Part shown: positions 1 through 7,816 of the stretch, piece by piece
Layout: each line of letters begins with the position of its first letter
Position numbering within the stretch: position 1 is the first letter of the stretch
NCBI GenBank assembly: GCA_015063485.1
Contig: SVUA01000012.1
Location: 1-46,855, forward strand
DNA from: Oscillospiraceae bacterium
GTDB taxonomy: Bacteria > Bacillota > Clostridia > Oscillospirales > CAG-272
DNA length: 46,855 bases
Reading direction: 5' to 3'
Made by a program: the position numbers and the translations under genes
Notes under the pieces: generated by a model
Told to the model about the DNA's origin: nothing
The model's input: the letters and a program-made list of their open reading frames with translations, nothing else
The model's database searches: none

Positions 1-261
1 ATTATGCATAGGCTAAACGGCGATCTCCTCATCCGTCACTCGTAAACTCGTGACACCTTCTCCGCTGGAGAAGGCTTTTGGTGAAAATCGTTTCGTTTGC
101 AATTTGCCGTTTCGTCAAATCAAACTCCCCGATAAATCAAAATTTGAAATAGACAATAATACAAAGGTCGGCTCTGTGTGATACCACACACAAACCGTCC
201 TCTGTGTTTTTGTTTAAACTAAATGGGTTTATAAATACCACCTTGTTTAGTTTTCTTTTTG
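1..261. repeat. Gene-free left edge with several small repeats
   Basis: No gene is visible here. The stretch holds a perfect 8-bp-arm hairpin at 56-74 (CCTTCTCC, loop GCT, GGAGAAGG), preceded by a weaker GTCAC/GTGAC pairing. The 20-base string at 131-150 recurs identically at 36206-36225. Positions 171-211 contain a TGTGTG/CACACA hairpin and a 3' part that resembles the reverse complement of the large hairpin at 6731-6780. From about 229 the sequence merges into the left flank of a dispersed hairpin repeat whose core is at 262-293. This reads as a patchwork of interspersed repeats downstream of cinA. Confidence 0.6.
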
Positions 262-293
262 CATACTTTTTCTTTTTTAAAAGAAAAAGTATG
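262..293. repeat. Dispersed hairpin repeat, copy 1
   Basis: A perfect palindrome with 15-base arms (CATACTTTTTCTTTT and its complement) and a TT loop. The left flank resembles CCTTGTTTAGTTTTC and the right flank is TCGCATCC, matching five other copies in this window. It starts within 10 bases of the cinA stop codon on the minus strand. It may act as a transcript 3' end or stability element, or be a non-autonomous mobile repeat; the sequence does not decide. Confidence 0.75.
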
Positions 294-301
294 TCGCATC
301 C

Positions 302-1561
302 TTATAGACTCTTCAAAGCCATATCAAAGGCGTTGGTCGCGCTGACGATACGGATATACTCGCGGCTTCGCATGGGGGAGAGGGAGAGCTTGCGGAAGAT
401 TTCTCCGTCCTTTGTGCTTATGCCGACAAAGACCGTGCCAACGGGCTTTTCGGGTGTTCCGCCGCTTGGACCTGCGATACCAGTCGTCGAGACACCGATA
501 TCCGCGCCAAGTCTCTCACGCACACCGCGAGCCATCTCAACGGCGGTCTCTGCGCTTACCGCGCCGTGTGCCTTGATGGTTTCTTCCTTTACTCCGAGAA
601 GAGCGACCTTCGCTTCGTTTGCGTAGGTCACGCAACCGCCAACGAATACGTCCGAGCAGCCCGAAATATCGGTCATTCTCTTTGCGATAAGTCCTCCCGT
701 GCAGGATTCCGCGCAGGCAAACGTCATTTTCTTTTCGCGCAAAGCCGAGACAAGAGCGTTTTCGATAGAGTCTATATCAAGTCCGTAAATGAATTTGCCA
801 ACCTCGGTATCACTTATGCGTTCGATCATTTCATCGCACATTTCTTTTGCGCACTCTTCTGTGTCCGCACTTGCCGTTACGCGAAGGCGTACTTCTCCCT
901 CTTTGCAGTAGGGAGCAACGGTTGGATTAGTAGCTGTTTGCATAAGGTCGCCAAGCGCCGTTTCGACTGCCGACTCACCCATGCCGAAAATGTGGATATT
1001 GCGGCTTACGAGAACGCTGTCGCGCCGAGCTTTCAGATAGGGAAGTATCTCTTCGTTGAATATCGGACAAAGCTCACCGGGAGGACCGGGGAGCATGATC
1101 ACCGTTTTCGAATCGTTTTCACCGCCTGTGATAGCCAAGGAAGGAGCAGTGCCGTAGTGATTCGGAAAAACTGTCGCACCCTCGGGCATCATGGCTTGTT
1201 TTTCATTGTTTTTAGTCATTACTCTGCCCGTTTTGGCAAAATATGCGCGGATAGTTTCAAGCGATTCTTCATGCATAGAAAGCTTTTTGCCAAAGTATTC
1301 GGCAACCGTTTCTTTCGTGAGGTCGTCGTACGTCGGTCCAAGACCGCCGCTCGTTATAACGAGGTCGGCGTGTTCCAAAGCCTCTGCGAGAGCGCTTTTA
1401 AGGCGCTTCGGATTATCTCCCACAGCCGTGTGCTTATAGACCGAAATGCCAAGCTCGGCAAGCTTGCGCGACAGAAACGCGGCATTTGTGTTGACTATAT
1501 CGCCAAGTAATAGCTCCGTGCCGACACAAAGTATCTCCGCGCTGTGAATAGTAGCTGACAT
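302..1561 (-). CDS. cinA: CinA: nicotinamide-nucleotide amidohydrolase with N-terminal MoCF-type domain
   Basis: A 419-residue protein of the full-length CinA family. The N-terminal half is the molybdopterin-binding (MoCF/COG1058) domain, starting with EILCVGTELLLGDIVNTN and containing TSGGLGPTYDD. The C-terminal part, from about residue 255, is the CinA domain (ACAESCTGGLIAKRMTDISG, then TTGIAGPSGGT), which in characterised relatives deamidates NMN for pyridine nucleotide recycling. The frame is open 19 codons further upstream, but the start at 1561 is chosen because GAGGAG lies just 5' of it and the protein there begins at the conserved domain. A terminator-like hairpin separates it from mscS upstream, so it is probably expressed by readthrough or from a weak promoter of its own. 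Confidence 0.93.
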   Translation of the reverse strand: MSATIHSAEILCVGTELLLGDIVNTNAAFLSRKLAELGISVYKHTAVGDNPKRLKSALAEALEHADLVITSGGLGPTYDDLTKETVAEYFGKKLSMHEESLETIRAYFAKTGRVMTKNNEKQAMMPEGATVFPNHYGTAPSLAITGGENDSKTVIMLPGPPGELCPIFNEEILPYLKARRDSVLVSRNIHIFGMGESAVETALGDLMQTATNPTVAPYCKEGEVRLRVTASADTEECAKEMCDEMIERISDTEVGKFIYGLDIDSIENALVSALREKKMTFACAESCTGGLIAKRMTDISGCSDVFVGGCVTYANEAKVALLGVKEETIKAHGAVSAETAVEMARGVRERLGADIGVSTTGIAGPSGGTPEKPVGTVFVGISTKDGEIFRKLSLSPMRSREYIRIVSATNAFDMALKSL

Positions 1562-1576
1562 GTTTTTCTCCTCATT

Positions 1577-1629
1577 AAAAAAATAAAAATTTCCGCCGTA
1601 TATTCGGCGCATCGGCATACGACGGAAAT
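1577..1629 (-). terminator. Rho-independent terminator between mscS and cinA
   Basis: On the minus strand a stem of about 12 bp (ATTTCCGTCGTAT paired with ATACGGCGGAAAT, one G-T or mismatch position) is followed by a U-rich run at 1588-1577. It lies 23 bases past the mscS stop codon and about 15 bases before the cinA ribosome binding site. It probably ends or attenuates the mscS transcript. Confidence 0.75.
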
Positions 1630-1651
1630 AAATTTGATAAAGCGTTAAAAA

Positions 1652-2470
1652 TTACTTTTGGTTAGTAACGTGAACGTCCATCTGGGGAAAGGGTATCTCG
1701 ATGTTTGCCTTGCGGAAAGCAGCGTCGATCTCTTCGTAAAAATCGCTCTTGAATAAAGCGAGGTCGGAAGCCTTGCACCATACGCGGACGGTGAACTGAA
1801 GAGCAGAATCGTTTATGGCGGTCACGCGAATAAATGGCTCAGCGGGCTCTTTGAGAGCCTTTTTGTTTGCATCTATGACATTGAGTATAGTATCCTTAAC
1901 GAGCGCGATATCCGAGCCGTAAGCCACGTCTACCGTCATATCCGCACGGCGAAGCTCCTCTCTTGAATAGTTTGTGATAACAGAGCTTGTCATAGTTCCG
2001 TTAGGGATACTGATGTTTACGTTGTCGAACGTTTTTATGCGAGTATAGAATATACCGACCTCCTGAACGACACCCGAGTTATCCGATACATCGATAAATT
2101 CGCCTACAGAGATAGGACGGAATATAAGGAGCATGATACCGCCCATGAGGTTCGAAAGAGAACCCTGAACAGCCAAAGCGATAGCTGCGCCTGCGGTAGC
2201 AAATACCGTGATGACCGACGCCATGGGAACTCCCATGATGGAAACGATGATGACTATGAGTACAATATACAGAGCAATCTTTATAAAATTAGAGATAAAG
2301 GACATTGCTGTGCGGTCGACCTTTTCGAATCTCTTGCCCGTAAGTATTTTTTTGACCAATTTAATGAAGATCATACCGATCACAAAAATGATTGCTGAGA
2401 TAATGAGTCTGCCTGCGATGCTGACACAAGCATTAACGAAAGCGGTAAAAATACTTTCAAACCATTCCAT
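1652..2470 (-). CDS. mscS: MscS-family small-conductance mechanosensitive channel
   Basis: A 272-residue inner-membrane channel that releases solutes during hypo-osmotic shock. Hydrophobic segments at about residues 16-38, 60-80 and 84-118 match TM1-TM3. The pore helix carries the glycine/alanine-rich pattern ending AVQGSLSNLMGG, followed by FRPISVGEFIDV at the start of the beta domain. The cytoplasmic beta and alpha/beta domains follow, with NVNISIPNG and TNYSREELRR, and the C terminus is PFPQMDVHV. The length is close to E. coli MscS (286 residues). AAAGAAAGG precedes the start. A good promoter lies about 80 bases upstream and a terminator follows. Confidence 0.93.
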   Translation of the reverse strand: MEWFESIFTAFVNACVSIAGRLIISAIIFVIGMIFIKLVKKILTGKRFEKVDRTAMSFISNFIKIALYIVLIVIIVSIMGVPMASVITVFATAGAAIALAVQGSLSNLMGGIMLLIFRPISVGEFIDVSDNSGVVQEVGIFYTRIKTFDNVNISIPNGTMTSSVITNYSREELRRADMTVDVAYGSDIALVKDTILNVIDANKKALKEPAEPFIRVTAINDSALQFTVRVWCKASDLALFKSDFYEEIDAAFRKANIEIPFPQMDVHVTNQK

Positions 2471-2547
2471 GTTAAAAAACCTTTCTTTTTTTAATAAAGT
2501 TTTATCTTTTTTTTAGAAAATTGCGCTTCTCAAAACTTACAACGTAA

Positions 2548-2576
2548 ATTATATCACATTTATTATTTGTTTTCAA
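2548..2576 (-). promoter_or_regulatory. SigA-type promoter for mscS
   Basis: On the minus strand: -35 TTGAAA at 2576-2571, a 17-base spacer, and a perfect -10 TATAAT at 2553-2548. The predicted start is near 2541, giving a leader of about 70 bases before mscS. Confidence 0.75.
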
Positions 2577-2590
2577 TATTTTTTTGATTT

Positions 2591-3283
2591 TTATGATTTA
2601 CCTTCAAGTAATTTTTTTATTATAGCTGTCGACTGCGCGGCGGCTTTGCGTACCATTTCGGGATATTCAATATCCGCCTCGCCTGACGCATTGTCTGAAA
2701 TGGCGCGTATTATCGCGAAGTCCACGCCGTTTACATAGCAGACGTGACCGATAGCCGCGCCCTCCATTTCACAAGCGATAGCGTCAAAGCTTGATTTAAT
2801 AAAATTCTTTCTTTTCTTGTTGTTGATAAATTGGTCGCCCGACGCGATAACGCCCTTAACACATTTTGCTCCTATTGACTCCGCTGCCGCCGCAATTTCG
2901 TCAGAAAGCGAGGGGCTTGCGGGTATCTTTACGATATTTATTCCCGATATAAGTCCTACGGGGTCTCCAAGCGGAGAGGTGTCCATATCGTGCTGAACGA
3001 CCTCTGTTGCAACGGCGATATCAAGTATTCCGAGCTTGTCGGAAAGCGTTCCCGCAACTCCCGTATTTATTATTTTGTCCACTCCGAAACGAATTATCAT
3101 AGTTTGCGCGCAAATTGCGGCAAAGACCTTGCCTATTCCGCACTGCGCTACGACAACATCCTTGCCGTAAAGCTTACCGCTTACGAATTCTATTCCGCTC
3201 ACTGTTTCGCTGACCGCATCCTTTACCTGCTCTTTAAGCGCATCGGTCTCAACGCTCATAGCTCCGATTATTCCTATCTTCAT
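2591..3283 (-). CDS. mtnN: 5'-methylthioadenosine/S-adenosylhomocysteine nucleosidase
   Basis: A 230-residue MTAN (Pfs) enzyme. It hydrolyses MTA and SAH to adenine plus the thioribose product, clearing by-products of SAM use. It starts with MKIGIIGAMSVETDALKEQ, the nucleoside-phosphorylase-family N terminus. It contains the family motif EMEGAAIGHVCY and the catalytic aspartate region RAISDNA. Length and motif order match E. coli MtnN (232 residues). The start has AGAGG at good distance. It lies 17 bases downstream of the ABC-F gene in the same direction, so it is very likely co-transcribed with it and with the S24 repressor gene. Confidence 0.95.
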   Translation of the reverse strand: MKIGIIGAMSVETDALKEQVKDAVSETVSGIEFVSGKLYGKDVVVAQCGIGKVFAAICAQTMIIRFGVDKIINTGVAGTLSDKLGILDIAVATEVVQHDMDTSPLGDPVGLISGINIVKIPASPSLSDEIAAAAESIGAKCVKGVIASGDQFINNKKRKNFIKSSFDAIACEMEGAAIGHVCYVNGVDFAIIRAISDNASGEADIEYPEMVRKAAAQSTAIIKKLLEGKS

Positions 3284-3300
3284 TTTTACCTCTTTATTTT

Positions 3301-5247
3301 TTATATATCTATTTCTTCATATATTTCAAGCAGACGTTCTTCAAGCTCATTTTTGCGGTTATCGAGCTCGGCTAAAAGAACGTAATCGGTCGCCGCCTCT
3401 CCGTTCATGCGAACGTCAAGCTCCTCAAGCTCGGCTTCTATTTTTTTGCTCTCGGCTTCGAGTTTTTCAAGTCGCTTTTGCGCTTTTCGCGCGTCTGCCG
3501 CCTTTTGCTTGTTTTGCAGATATTGCTCCTTTTGAGAACTTTCTTTGGTTACCGACTTTTCTTCTTCACCGACATTTGCGGAGAGATTTTCACGGCGTTT
3601 TCTGTCTCTCGTAAGCTCGTCGTATCCGCTTCCTACGTTTTGAACGTGGAAGTCCGATGCGCCTCCGCCGACGTGAAGGTCGATAATGCGTGTTGCGAGC
3701 TTATCGATAAAATATCTGTCGTGAGATACGGTGATTATCGTGCCGTCAAAATCCTCAAGAGCTGTTTCGAGTGCTTCTCGCGAGTCGATATCGAGGTGGT
3801 TCGTCGGCTCGTCGAGTATAAGCAGATTCATCTCCGAAAGTATAAGCTTTGAGAGCGTAAGACGCGCCCTCTCTCCGCCCGAAAGGTCAGAGACGGTCTT
3901 GTAAACGTCCTCGCCGACAAATCTGAATTGCGCGAGAGTATTTCTTATCGTTAACTCTGTAAGGCTCGGATAAGCATTCCAAAGCTCGTCAAGAACAGTG
4001 TTTTCAGGAGAGAGATTTTGGTTTTCCTGATCGTAATATCCGATGTTTACGTTGTACCCGCCCTCGATATAGCCCTCTGTCGCTTGAAGCTTTCCAAGCA
4101 TCAATTTTATAAGCGTTGACTTTCCGCAGCCGTTAGGTCCGACGATAAAAAGTCTGTCGTTTCTCTTTACCAAAAAGGAGAGTCCGCCAAGAAGCTTTTT
4201 GCCGTTTGGATAAGAGAAAGATAGATTTTTTACGGTAAGCACGTCGTTTCCGCTTGCGATAGACGACGAGAAACGAATACGTACCGATTTAGGAGCTTCC
4301 TTTGGACGCTCCAGCTTTTCCATTTTTTCAAGCATTTTGAGACGGCTTTCGGCGGCGATTATGTTCCGCTCGCGATTCCATGCGCGCTGTTGCGCGATGT
4401 ACGCCTCTTGTCTTGCTATCTCTTTTTGCTGGTTCTTGTAATGCTTTTCCTCTATTTCTCGGTCTATCTTGCGTTGAGCCGAGCTTTTCGTGTATCCGCC
4501 GTTGTATAATTTGGCGCGTGTGTTTTCAATGAAAAGAGTTTTATTCGTAACTCTGTCGAGGAAATAACGGTCGTGCGATATCACCAAAATACATTTTTTG
4601 TAGCTTGCGAGGAAGCTCTCAAGCCAAACGAGCGTTTCCATGTCGAGATGGTTCGTAGGCTCGTCGAGCATCAGTATATCGGGCTCTCGGCAAAGCTCCT
4701 TCGAAAGAGCAAGGCGCGTGCGCTGACCGCCGCTTAAAGATGAGAACGGGCGTTCCATCATTTTTTCGTCGAAGCCCATACGCATAAGAGTTGAAGCGCA
4801 ACGGTTTCGAAATTCAAGTCCGCCCTCGCGGATAAATCTGTCGTTGAGCGCTGAATACTCCTGCGCTACCGACTCGGTGCTTCGCTCCGTGTTTGCGTTT
4901 TCATGGAGCATAGCTTCAAGCTCGGAAAGATTTTTTTCCATTCTGAGCAATTCGGGGAAGGAGCGGTACATGACCTCAAGGCAAGTCGCTTCGCCGTCTG
5001 CTCCCTCGAATTCGCAGAAGGCGTCGTCCTGACGGAGTATGCCGACCGTCTTGTCCTTCGATAGATATATGCTTCCCGTGTCGGCTTCGTATTCTCCGAG
5101 TATCAGGCGGAACAAGGTGGACTTTCCGCAGCCGTTTACACCGACGATGCCGATGCGGTCGGTCTCGTCCGCGGAAAAGGTCACGCCCTCAAGTATTTTT
5201 TTCGTTCCGAATGACAGGGAAAGGTTATCGGTACTTATTGCTATCAT
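3301..5247 (-). CDS. ABC-F family ATPase (YdiF/Uup-like ribosome-associated protein)
   Basis: A 648-residue soluble protein with two ABC domains and no membrane segments, the ABC-F layout. The first domain has Walker A GVNGCGKST, signature LSGGQRTRLALSK and Walker B LMLDEPTNHLD. The second has GPNGCGKST, LSGGERARLTLSK and LILDEPTNHLD. Between them is a charged linker (about residues 240-330), and the C-terminal 90 residues are a coiled coil rich in K and E. Known ABC-F proteins bind the ribosomal E site, where they adjust translation or protect from antibiotics; which role applies here cannot be read from the sequence. It sits 11 bases after the S24 repressor stop and 17 before mtnN, suggesting one operon. 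Confidence 0.92.
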   Translation of the reverse strand: MIAISTDNLSLSFGTKKILEGVTFSADETDRIGIVGVNGCGKSTLFRLILGEYEADTGSIYLSKDKTVGILRQDDAFCEFEGADGEATCLEVMYRSFPELLRMEKNLSELEAMLHENANTERSTESVAQEYSALNDRFIREGGLEFRNRCASTLMRMGFDEKMMERPFSSLSGGQRTRLALSKELCREPDILMLDEPTNHLDMETLVWLESFLASYKKCILVISHDRYFLDRVTNKTLFIENTRAKLYNGGYTKSSAQRKIDREIEEKHYKNQQKEIARQEAYIAQQRAWNRERNIIAAESRLKMLEKMEKLERPKEAPKSVRIRFSSSIASGNDVLTVKNLSFSYPNGKKLLGGLSFLVKRNDRLFIVGPNGCGKSTLIKLMLGKLQATEGYIEGGYNVNIGYYDQENQNLSPENTVLDELWNAYPSLTELTIRNTLAQFRFVGEDVYKTVSDLSGGERARLTLSKLILSEMNLLILDEPTNHLDIDSREALETALEDFDGTIITVSHDRYFIDKLATRIIDLHVGGGASDFHVQNVGSGYDELTRDRKRRENLSANVGEEEKSVTKESSQKEQYLQNKQKAADARKAQKRLEKLEAESKKIEAELEELDVRMNGEAATDYVLLAELDNRKNELEERLLEIYEEIDI

Positions 5248-5258
5248 TTTTTATTCCT

Positions 5259-5861
5259 TTATAACTTAATTTTTACCTCGCGCGCGACTCCAAGTATGCG
5301 CGCTTCTCCCGACTCAAAATCGTCTGTCGACAGGCGAATGGGAGAGTAGTCCTCGTTTTCGGGGATAAGATAGATATTCTTTTTTGAACGGCGGAAGCGT
5401 TTCACCGTCGCACTGTCTCCGCCGACAAGACAAGCGACAATGTCGCCGTCCTCGGCATACTGTTGCTTGTGGAAAAGCACGAGCGAGCCGTCTACCATTC
5501 CGATGTTTTTCATGCTGTCGCCACATACTTTTAAATAGAAGTATTCCTCTGTGTCGCTCACGTCCGCAGTCTCGTAGCCGAGAAGCGTCTGGTCGGTGAT
5601 TATCGGTGACCCCGCGCGTATCTCGCCGATTATCGCGACACGAGTGCCGCTTGTTTGCGAGGGGGCTTCCTTTGCACCCATCATATATTCAAGCGATACG
5701 CCGAAATAGTCGGCTATGCGCTTTAGCTTATCGATCTTTGGCGTAGATCTGCCGTTTTTCCAATCGGTAAAGGTCGTGGCGGAGATGCCCGTCTCCTTTG
5801 ATACCCTATAAACTGTCGTGCGGTGCATAGAGAGAAGATTTTCAAATATATCGTAGCTCAT
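5259..5861 (-). CDS. Cro/C1-type repressor with LexA-like S24 autoprotease domain
   Basis: A 200-residue regulator. Residues 1-65 form a Cro/C1-type helix-turn-helix (VYRVSKETGISATTFTDWKN). Residues 75-200 are a LexA/S24 peptidase fold. Ala83-Gly84 in EIRAGSP fits the self-cleavage site, Ser116 in CGDSMKN the nucleophile and Lys154 in SATVKRF the general base; spacing closely matches E. coli LexA. In such proteins RecA filaments or another signal trigger self-cleavage and derepression. The frame extends 40 codons upstream, but 5861 is chosen because GGGGGC precedes it and the HTH begins there. It is probably not the main SOS LexA, whose DNA-binding domain is winged-helix. It heads an operon with the ABC-F ATPase and mtnN. 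Confidence 0.88.
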   Translation of the reverse strand: MSYDIFENLLSMHRTTVYRVSKETGISATTFTDWKNGRSTPKIDKLKRIADYFGVSLEYMMGAKEAPSQTSGTRVAIIGEIRAGSPIITDQTLLGYETADVSDTEEYFYLKVCGDSMKNIGMVDGSLVLFHKQQYAEDGDIVACLVGGDSATVKRFRRSKKNIYLIPENEDYSPIRLSTDDFESGEARILGVAREVKIKL

Positions 5862-5907
5862 ACTGCCCCCATTTATAAAAAAATATTTAGGAAATGCGAA
5901 ATATATC

Positions 5908-5936
5908 TTGACAATAATTCGGATTTCCGATATAAT
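5908..5936 (+). promoter_or_regulatory. Perfect SigA promoter, rightward, with dyad in its spacer
   Basis: TTGACA at 5908-5913, a 17-base spacer, TATAAT at 5931-5936; both hexamers match consensus exactly. The spacer contains the dyad TCGGA-TT-TCCGA at 5919-5930, a possible operator for the adjacent repressor. The predicted start is near 5943 and the transcript would run into the zinc-ribbon and ArpU-like genes. Confidence 0.82.
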
Positions 5937-5952
5937 ATTATCATACAGATAA

Positions 5953-5981
5953 ATTATAGCGTATTTTTCTCGATTTGTCAA
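5953..5981 (-). promoter_or_regulatory. Perfect SigA promoter, leftward, for the S24 repressor operon
   Basis: On the minus strand: TTGACA at 5981-5976, a 17-base spacer, TATAAT at 5958-5953; both hexamers are exact. The predicted start is near 5946, giving a leader of about 85 bases that crosses the rightward promoter and its dyad. The two promoters face each other with start sites only a few bases apart. Confidence 0.82.
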
Positions 5982-6079
5982 GAATTTTATGTCTTGTATG
6001 CGGAAATATCTGTGAAAAGCTTTGTATGTGCGGACGGAGCTTAAAAAATATCGAAAGGAGTGAAAAAAATAATTAAAGA

Positions 6080-6274
6080 ATGTGCAGTATCTGCTTGAGC
6101 TATAAGTGCTTGCCGTTTTGCCCTAATTTTGAGGGCGAGAGCGAAGAGCTTGGGAGACCTATCGGTGAGTGCAGTATCTGCGGGCGATACGTTTATTGGA
6201 ATGAAGAAATAAAAAGGGTCGGAGACCTTGGCTTTTGCGAGGATTGTTACTCCGAACTCGAAATAAAAGATTAA
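6080..6274 (+). CDS. Small zinc-ribbon protein
   Basis: A 64-residue protein with seven to eight cysteines arranged as metal-binding knuckles: CSICLSYKCLPFC near the N terminus, then CSIC and CEDC separated by 22 residues. Small proteins of this pattern are common beside phage-type genes in Clostridia (recollection, not a search). The start codon is the first ATG after an in-frame stop at 6074. The only good ribosome binding site (AAAGGAG, 6054-6060) lies about 20 bases upstream, which is further than usual. It is the first gene after the rightward consensus promoter and probably shares a transcript with the ArpU-like gene. Function unknown; DNA, RNA or protein binding are all possible. Confidence 0.7.
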   Translation: MCSICLSYKCLPFCPNFEGESEELGRPIGECSICGRYVYWNEEIKRVGDLGFCEDCYSELEIKD

Positions 6275-6320
6275 AAACATATGGAAATACGAAGTATATT
6301 AAAAGAAACGGAGGGAATCG

Positions 6321-6686
6321 ATGACCGAAAAAAAGGTTTTATCGGAGGATATCAAAAAAGTCGAAGAATATCTTAAAGGATATTCGTTAAATCGAAAGCT
6401 TGTGGAGCTTGAAAAATATGAGAAAGAATATTTCGGCGGAGACGAAGCCGAATGGGAACAAGAGCTTCCCGCGGAGCTTCCTTTGGCAAGAGTGAGAATG
6501 TTCGAAATACGCCATTTCGTTATGGGGCTTGAGAATTGCGAGGAAAAGCTTTTGTTGTATTACCACTATATAAAGGGCGAGTCTATGGAAAACTGTGCCG
6601 AGCTGCTCGGTGTTTCGAGAAGTACTGCCTATCGGATAAAGGATAGAGCCTTGAGTCTCGCTGCGAGGAGCTATGCGGTATCCTGA
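6321..6686 (+). CDS. ArpU/DUF1492-like protein with sigma-region-4-type HTH
   Basis: A 121-residue protein. Residues 1-65 are charged and helical. The C-terminal part (EEKLLLYYHYIKGESMENCAELLGVSRSTAYRIKDRAL, quoted in two halves: EEKLLLYYHYIKGESMEN and CAELLGVSRSTAYRIKDRAL) is a helix-turn-helix like sigma region 4. This layout fits the phage ArpU/DUF1492 group, which often regulates late genes. GGAGGG lies 8 bases before the start. It follows the zinc-ribbon gene by 46 bases. With the S24 repressor it could be the regulatory remnant of a prophage or a domesticated switch; no structural phage genes are nearby. Confidence 0.75.
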   Translation: MTEKKVLSEDIKKVEEYLKGYSLNRKLVELEKYEKEYFGGDEAEWEQELPAELPLARVRMFEIRHFVMGLENCEEKLLLYYHYIKGESMENCAELLGVSRSTAYRIKDRALSLAARSYAVS

Positions 6687-6730
6687 CGATGCATTTCTCT
6701 CGGGAGAAGTGGTATAATAAAAGGATATAA

Positions 6731-6780
6731 AACACAGAGGACCGTTTGTGTGTTACAACATACAAACAGTCCTCTGTGTT
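6731..6780. terminator. Long hairpin between convergent genes
   Basis: An inverted repeat of roughly 22-bp arms (AACACAGAGGAC and GTCCTCTGTGTT at the base, about two mismatches) with a tight loop, followed by AT-rich sequence on both sides. It lies between the ends of the ArpU-like gene and the BspA-like gene, so a bidirectional terminator is likely. Its sequence family recurs at about 171-211. Confidence 0.65.
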
Positions 6781-6799
6781 ATTCTATTTTATAATATGT

Positions 6800-7717
6800 T
6801 TAATTGCGTACCCATCTCCAAGTAGAATTCTTAAGATACAAGGCATTCCTTTCCGGATCGGTTACATCTTCAGACCATCCCTCTGTGGTTTCAAAAATCA
6901 CTCTGTCAACATAACACATTGAAAATGCCTCTGCGTCAATGATCTTAACGCTGCTTGGAATCACTATTTCTGAGCCCTGCATATCCAACCCGCCACGAAA
7001 AGCTTTCTTTCCAATATATTCAACGTTTTTGCCTATAACAAGACTTTGAAGAATAGTATCTGCAAAAGCTTCGTCTCTGATGATAGTAACGCTATCGGGG
7101 ATAACAAGATTTTTTAGTTCACAACACCCATAAAAAGCTTTTGCTCCGATATCTTGTACGCTTTTTCCAAACGTCAGATTTTTCAATTCAGAGCAATTTT
7201 CAAAAGCAGACTTTCCAATATGCGTTACGTTATCTCCAATTATCACGGTTTCAAGATCGTAACCTTCAAAAGCAGACTCTCCAATATGCGTTATGTTATT
7301 TCCGATAGTTACACTTTTTAAATTATTTATGGCAAACCACCCCATAGCATATTCGCCTATCTCCTTAACGGGCAGACCTTCATACGTGTCGGGAATAACG
7401 AGTTCGGCATAAGGGTATTGCTTATAATCTCTATAATCACCGTAAGAAGAGGAAATTTTTTCTGCCTTGTGTTTAACTATATAATACGATTCGTCGCTGC
7501 TAAGTGTAAATTCCAAATACTCTAATGCGGGATTTATTTCTTCTTTATTTTCTTCTTTATTGTTGTCTTTATTGTCTTCACTATTTGTCGTTGAGCTGCT
7601 CGTATCGGCTGACATTTTTGAATCGTCTTGAGTATTGCCCGAATCTTTATCGCATGAGCATAATACCACCATCAAGCAAAGCAAAATAGAAACAAGAACG
7701 AGAAAGTTTTTTTTCAT
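6800..7717 (-). CDS. BspA-like leucine-rich-repeat lipoprotein
   Basis: A 305-residue predicted surface lipoprotein. Residues 1-22 are a signal peptide ending in the lipobox-like LCSC (lipidated Cys22). Residues 28-65 are a low-complexity D/S/N/E/K linker. From about residue 100 there are five to six LRR_5 (BspA) repeats of about 23 residues with the pattern IG..AF.....L..V.IG..V, for example THIGKSAFENCSELKNLTFG. Such repeats mediate binding or adhesion in gut anaerobes; the ligand here is unknown. The gene is preceded by a perfect promoter whose -10 and spacer coincide with a dyad shared with the divergent regulator at 7874, so repression by that regulator is likely. Confidence 0.88.
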   Translation of the reverse strand: MKKNFLVLVSILLCLMVVLCSCDKDSGNTQDDSKMSADTSSSTTNSEDNKDNNKEENKEEINPALEYLEFTLSSDESYYIVKHKAEKISSSYGDYRDYKQYPYAELVIPDTYEGLPVKEIGEYAMGWFAINNLKSVTIGNNITHIGESAFEGYDLETVIIGDNVTHIGKSAFENCSELKNLTFGKSVQDIGAKAFYGCCELKNLVIPDSVTIIRDEAFADTILQSLVIGKNVEYIGKKAFRGGLDMQGSEIVIPSSVKIIDAEAFSMCYVDRVIFETTEGWSEDVTDPERNALYLKNSTWRWVRN

Positions 7718-7816
7718 GATTTTTCCTCCTTAATGAAAAATGTTCGATTTTTGTGTACCGTAAATTTAGTATAGCATATTTTTCCATTCTGCGATATACC
7801 AATACGGGATATTTAT

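Noticed and set aside
5259-5861. Calling the S24 protein the housekeeping LexA
   Set aside because: Its DNA-binding domain is Cro/C1-type rather than the LexA winged helix, so it is described as a LexA-like repressor without a gene symbol.
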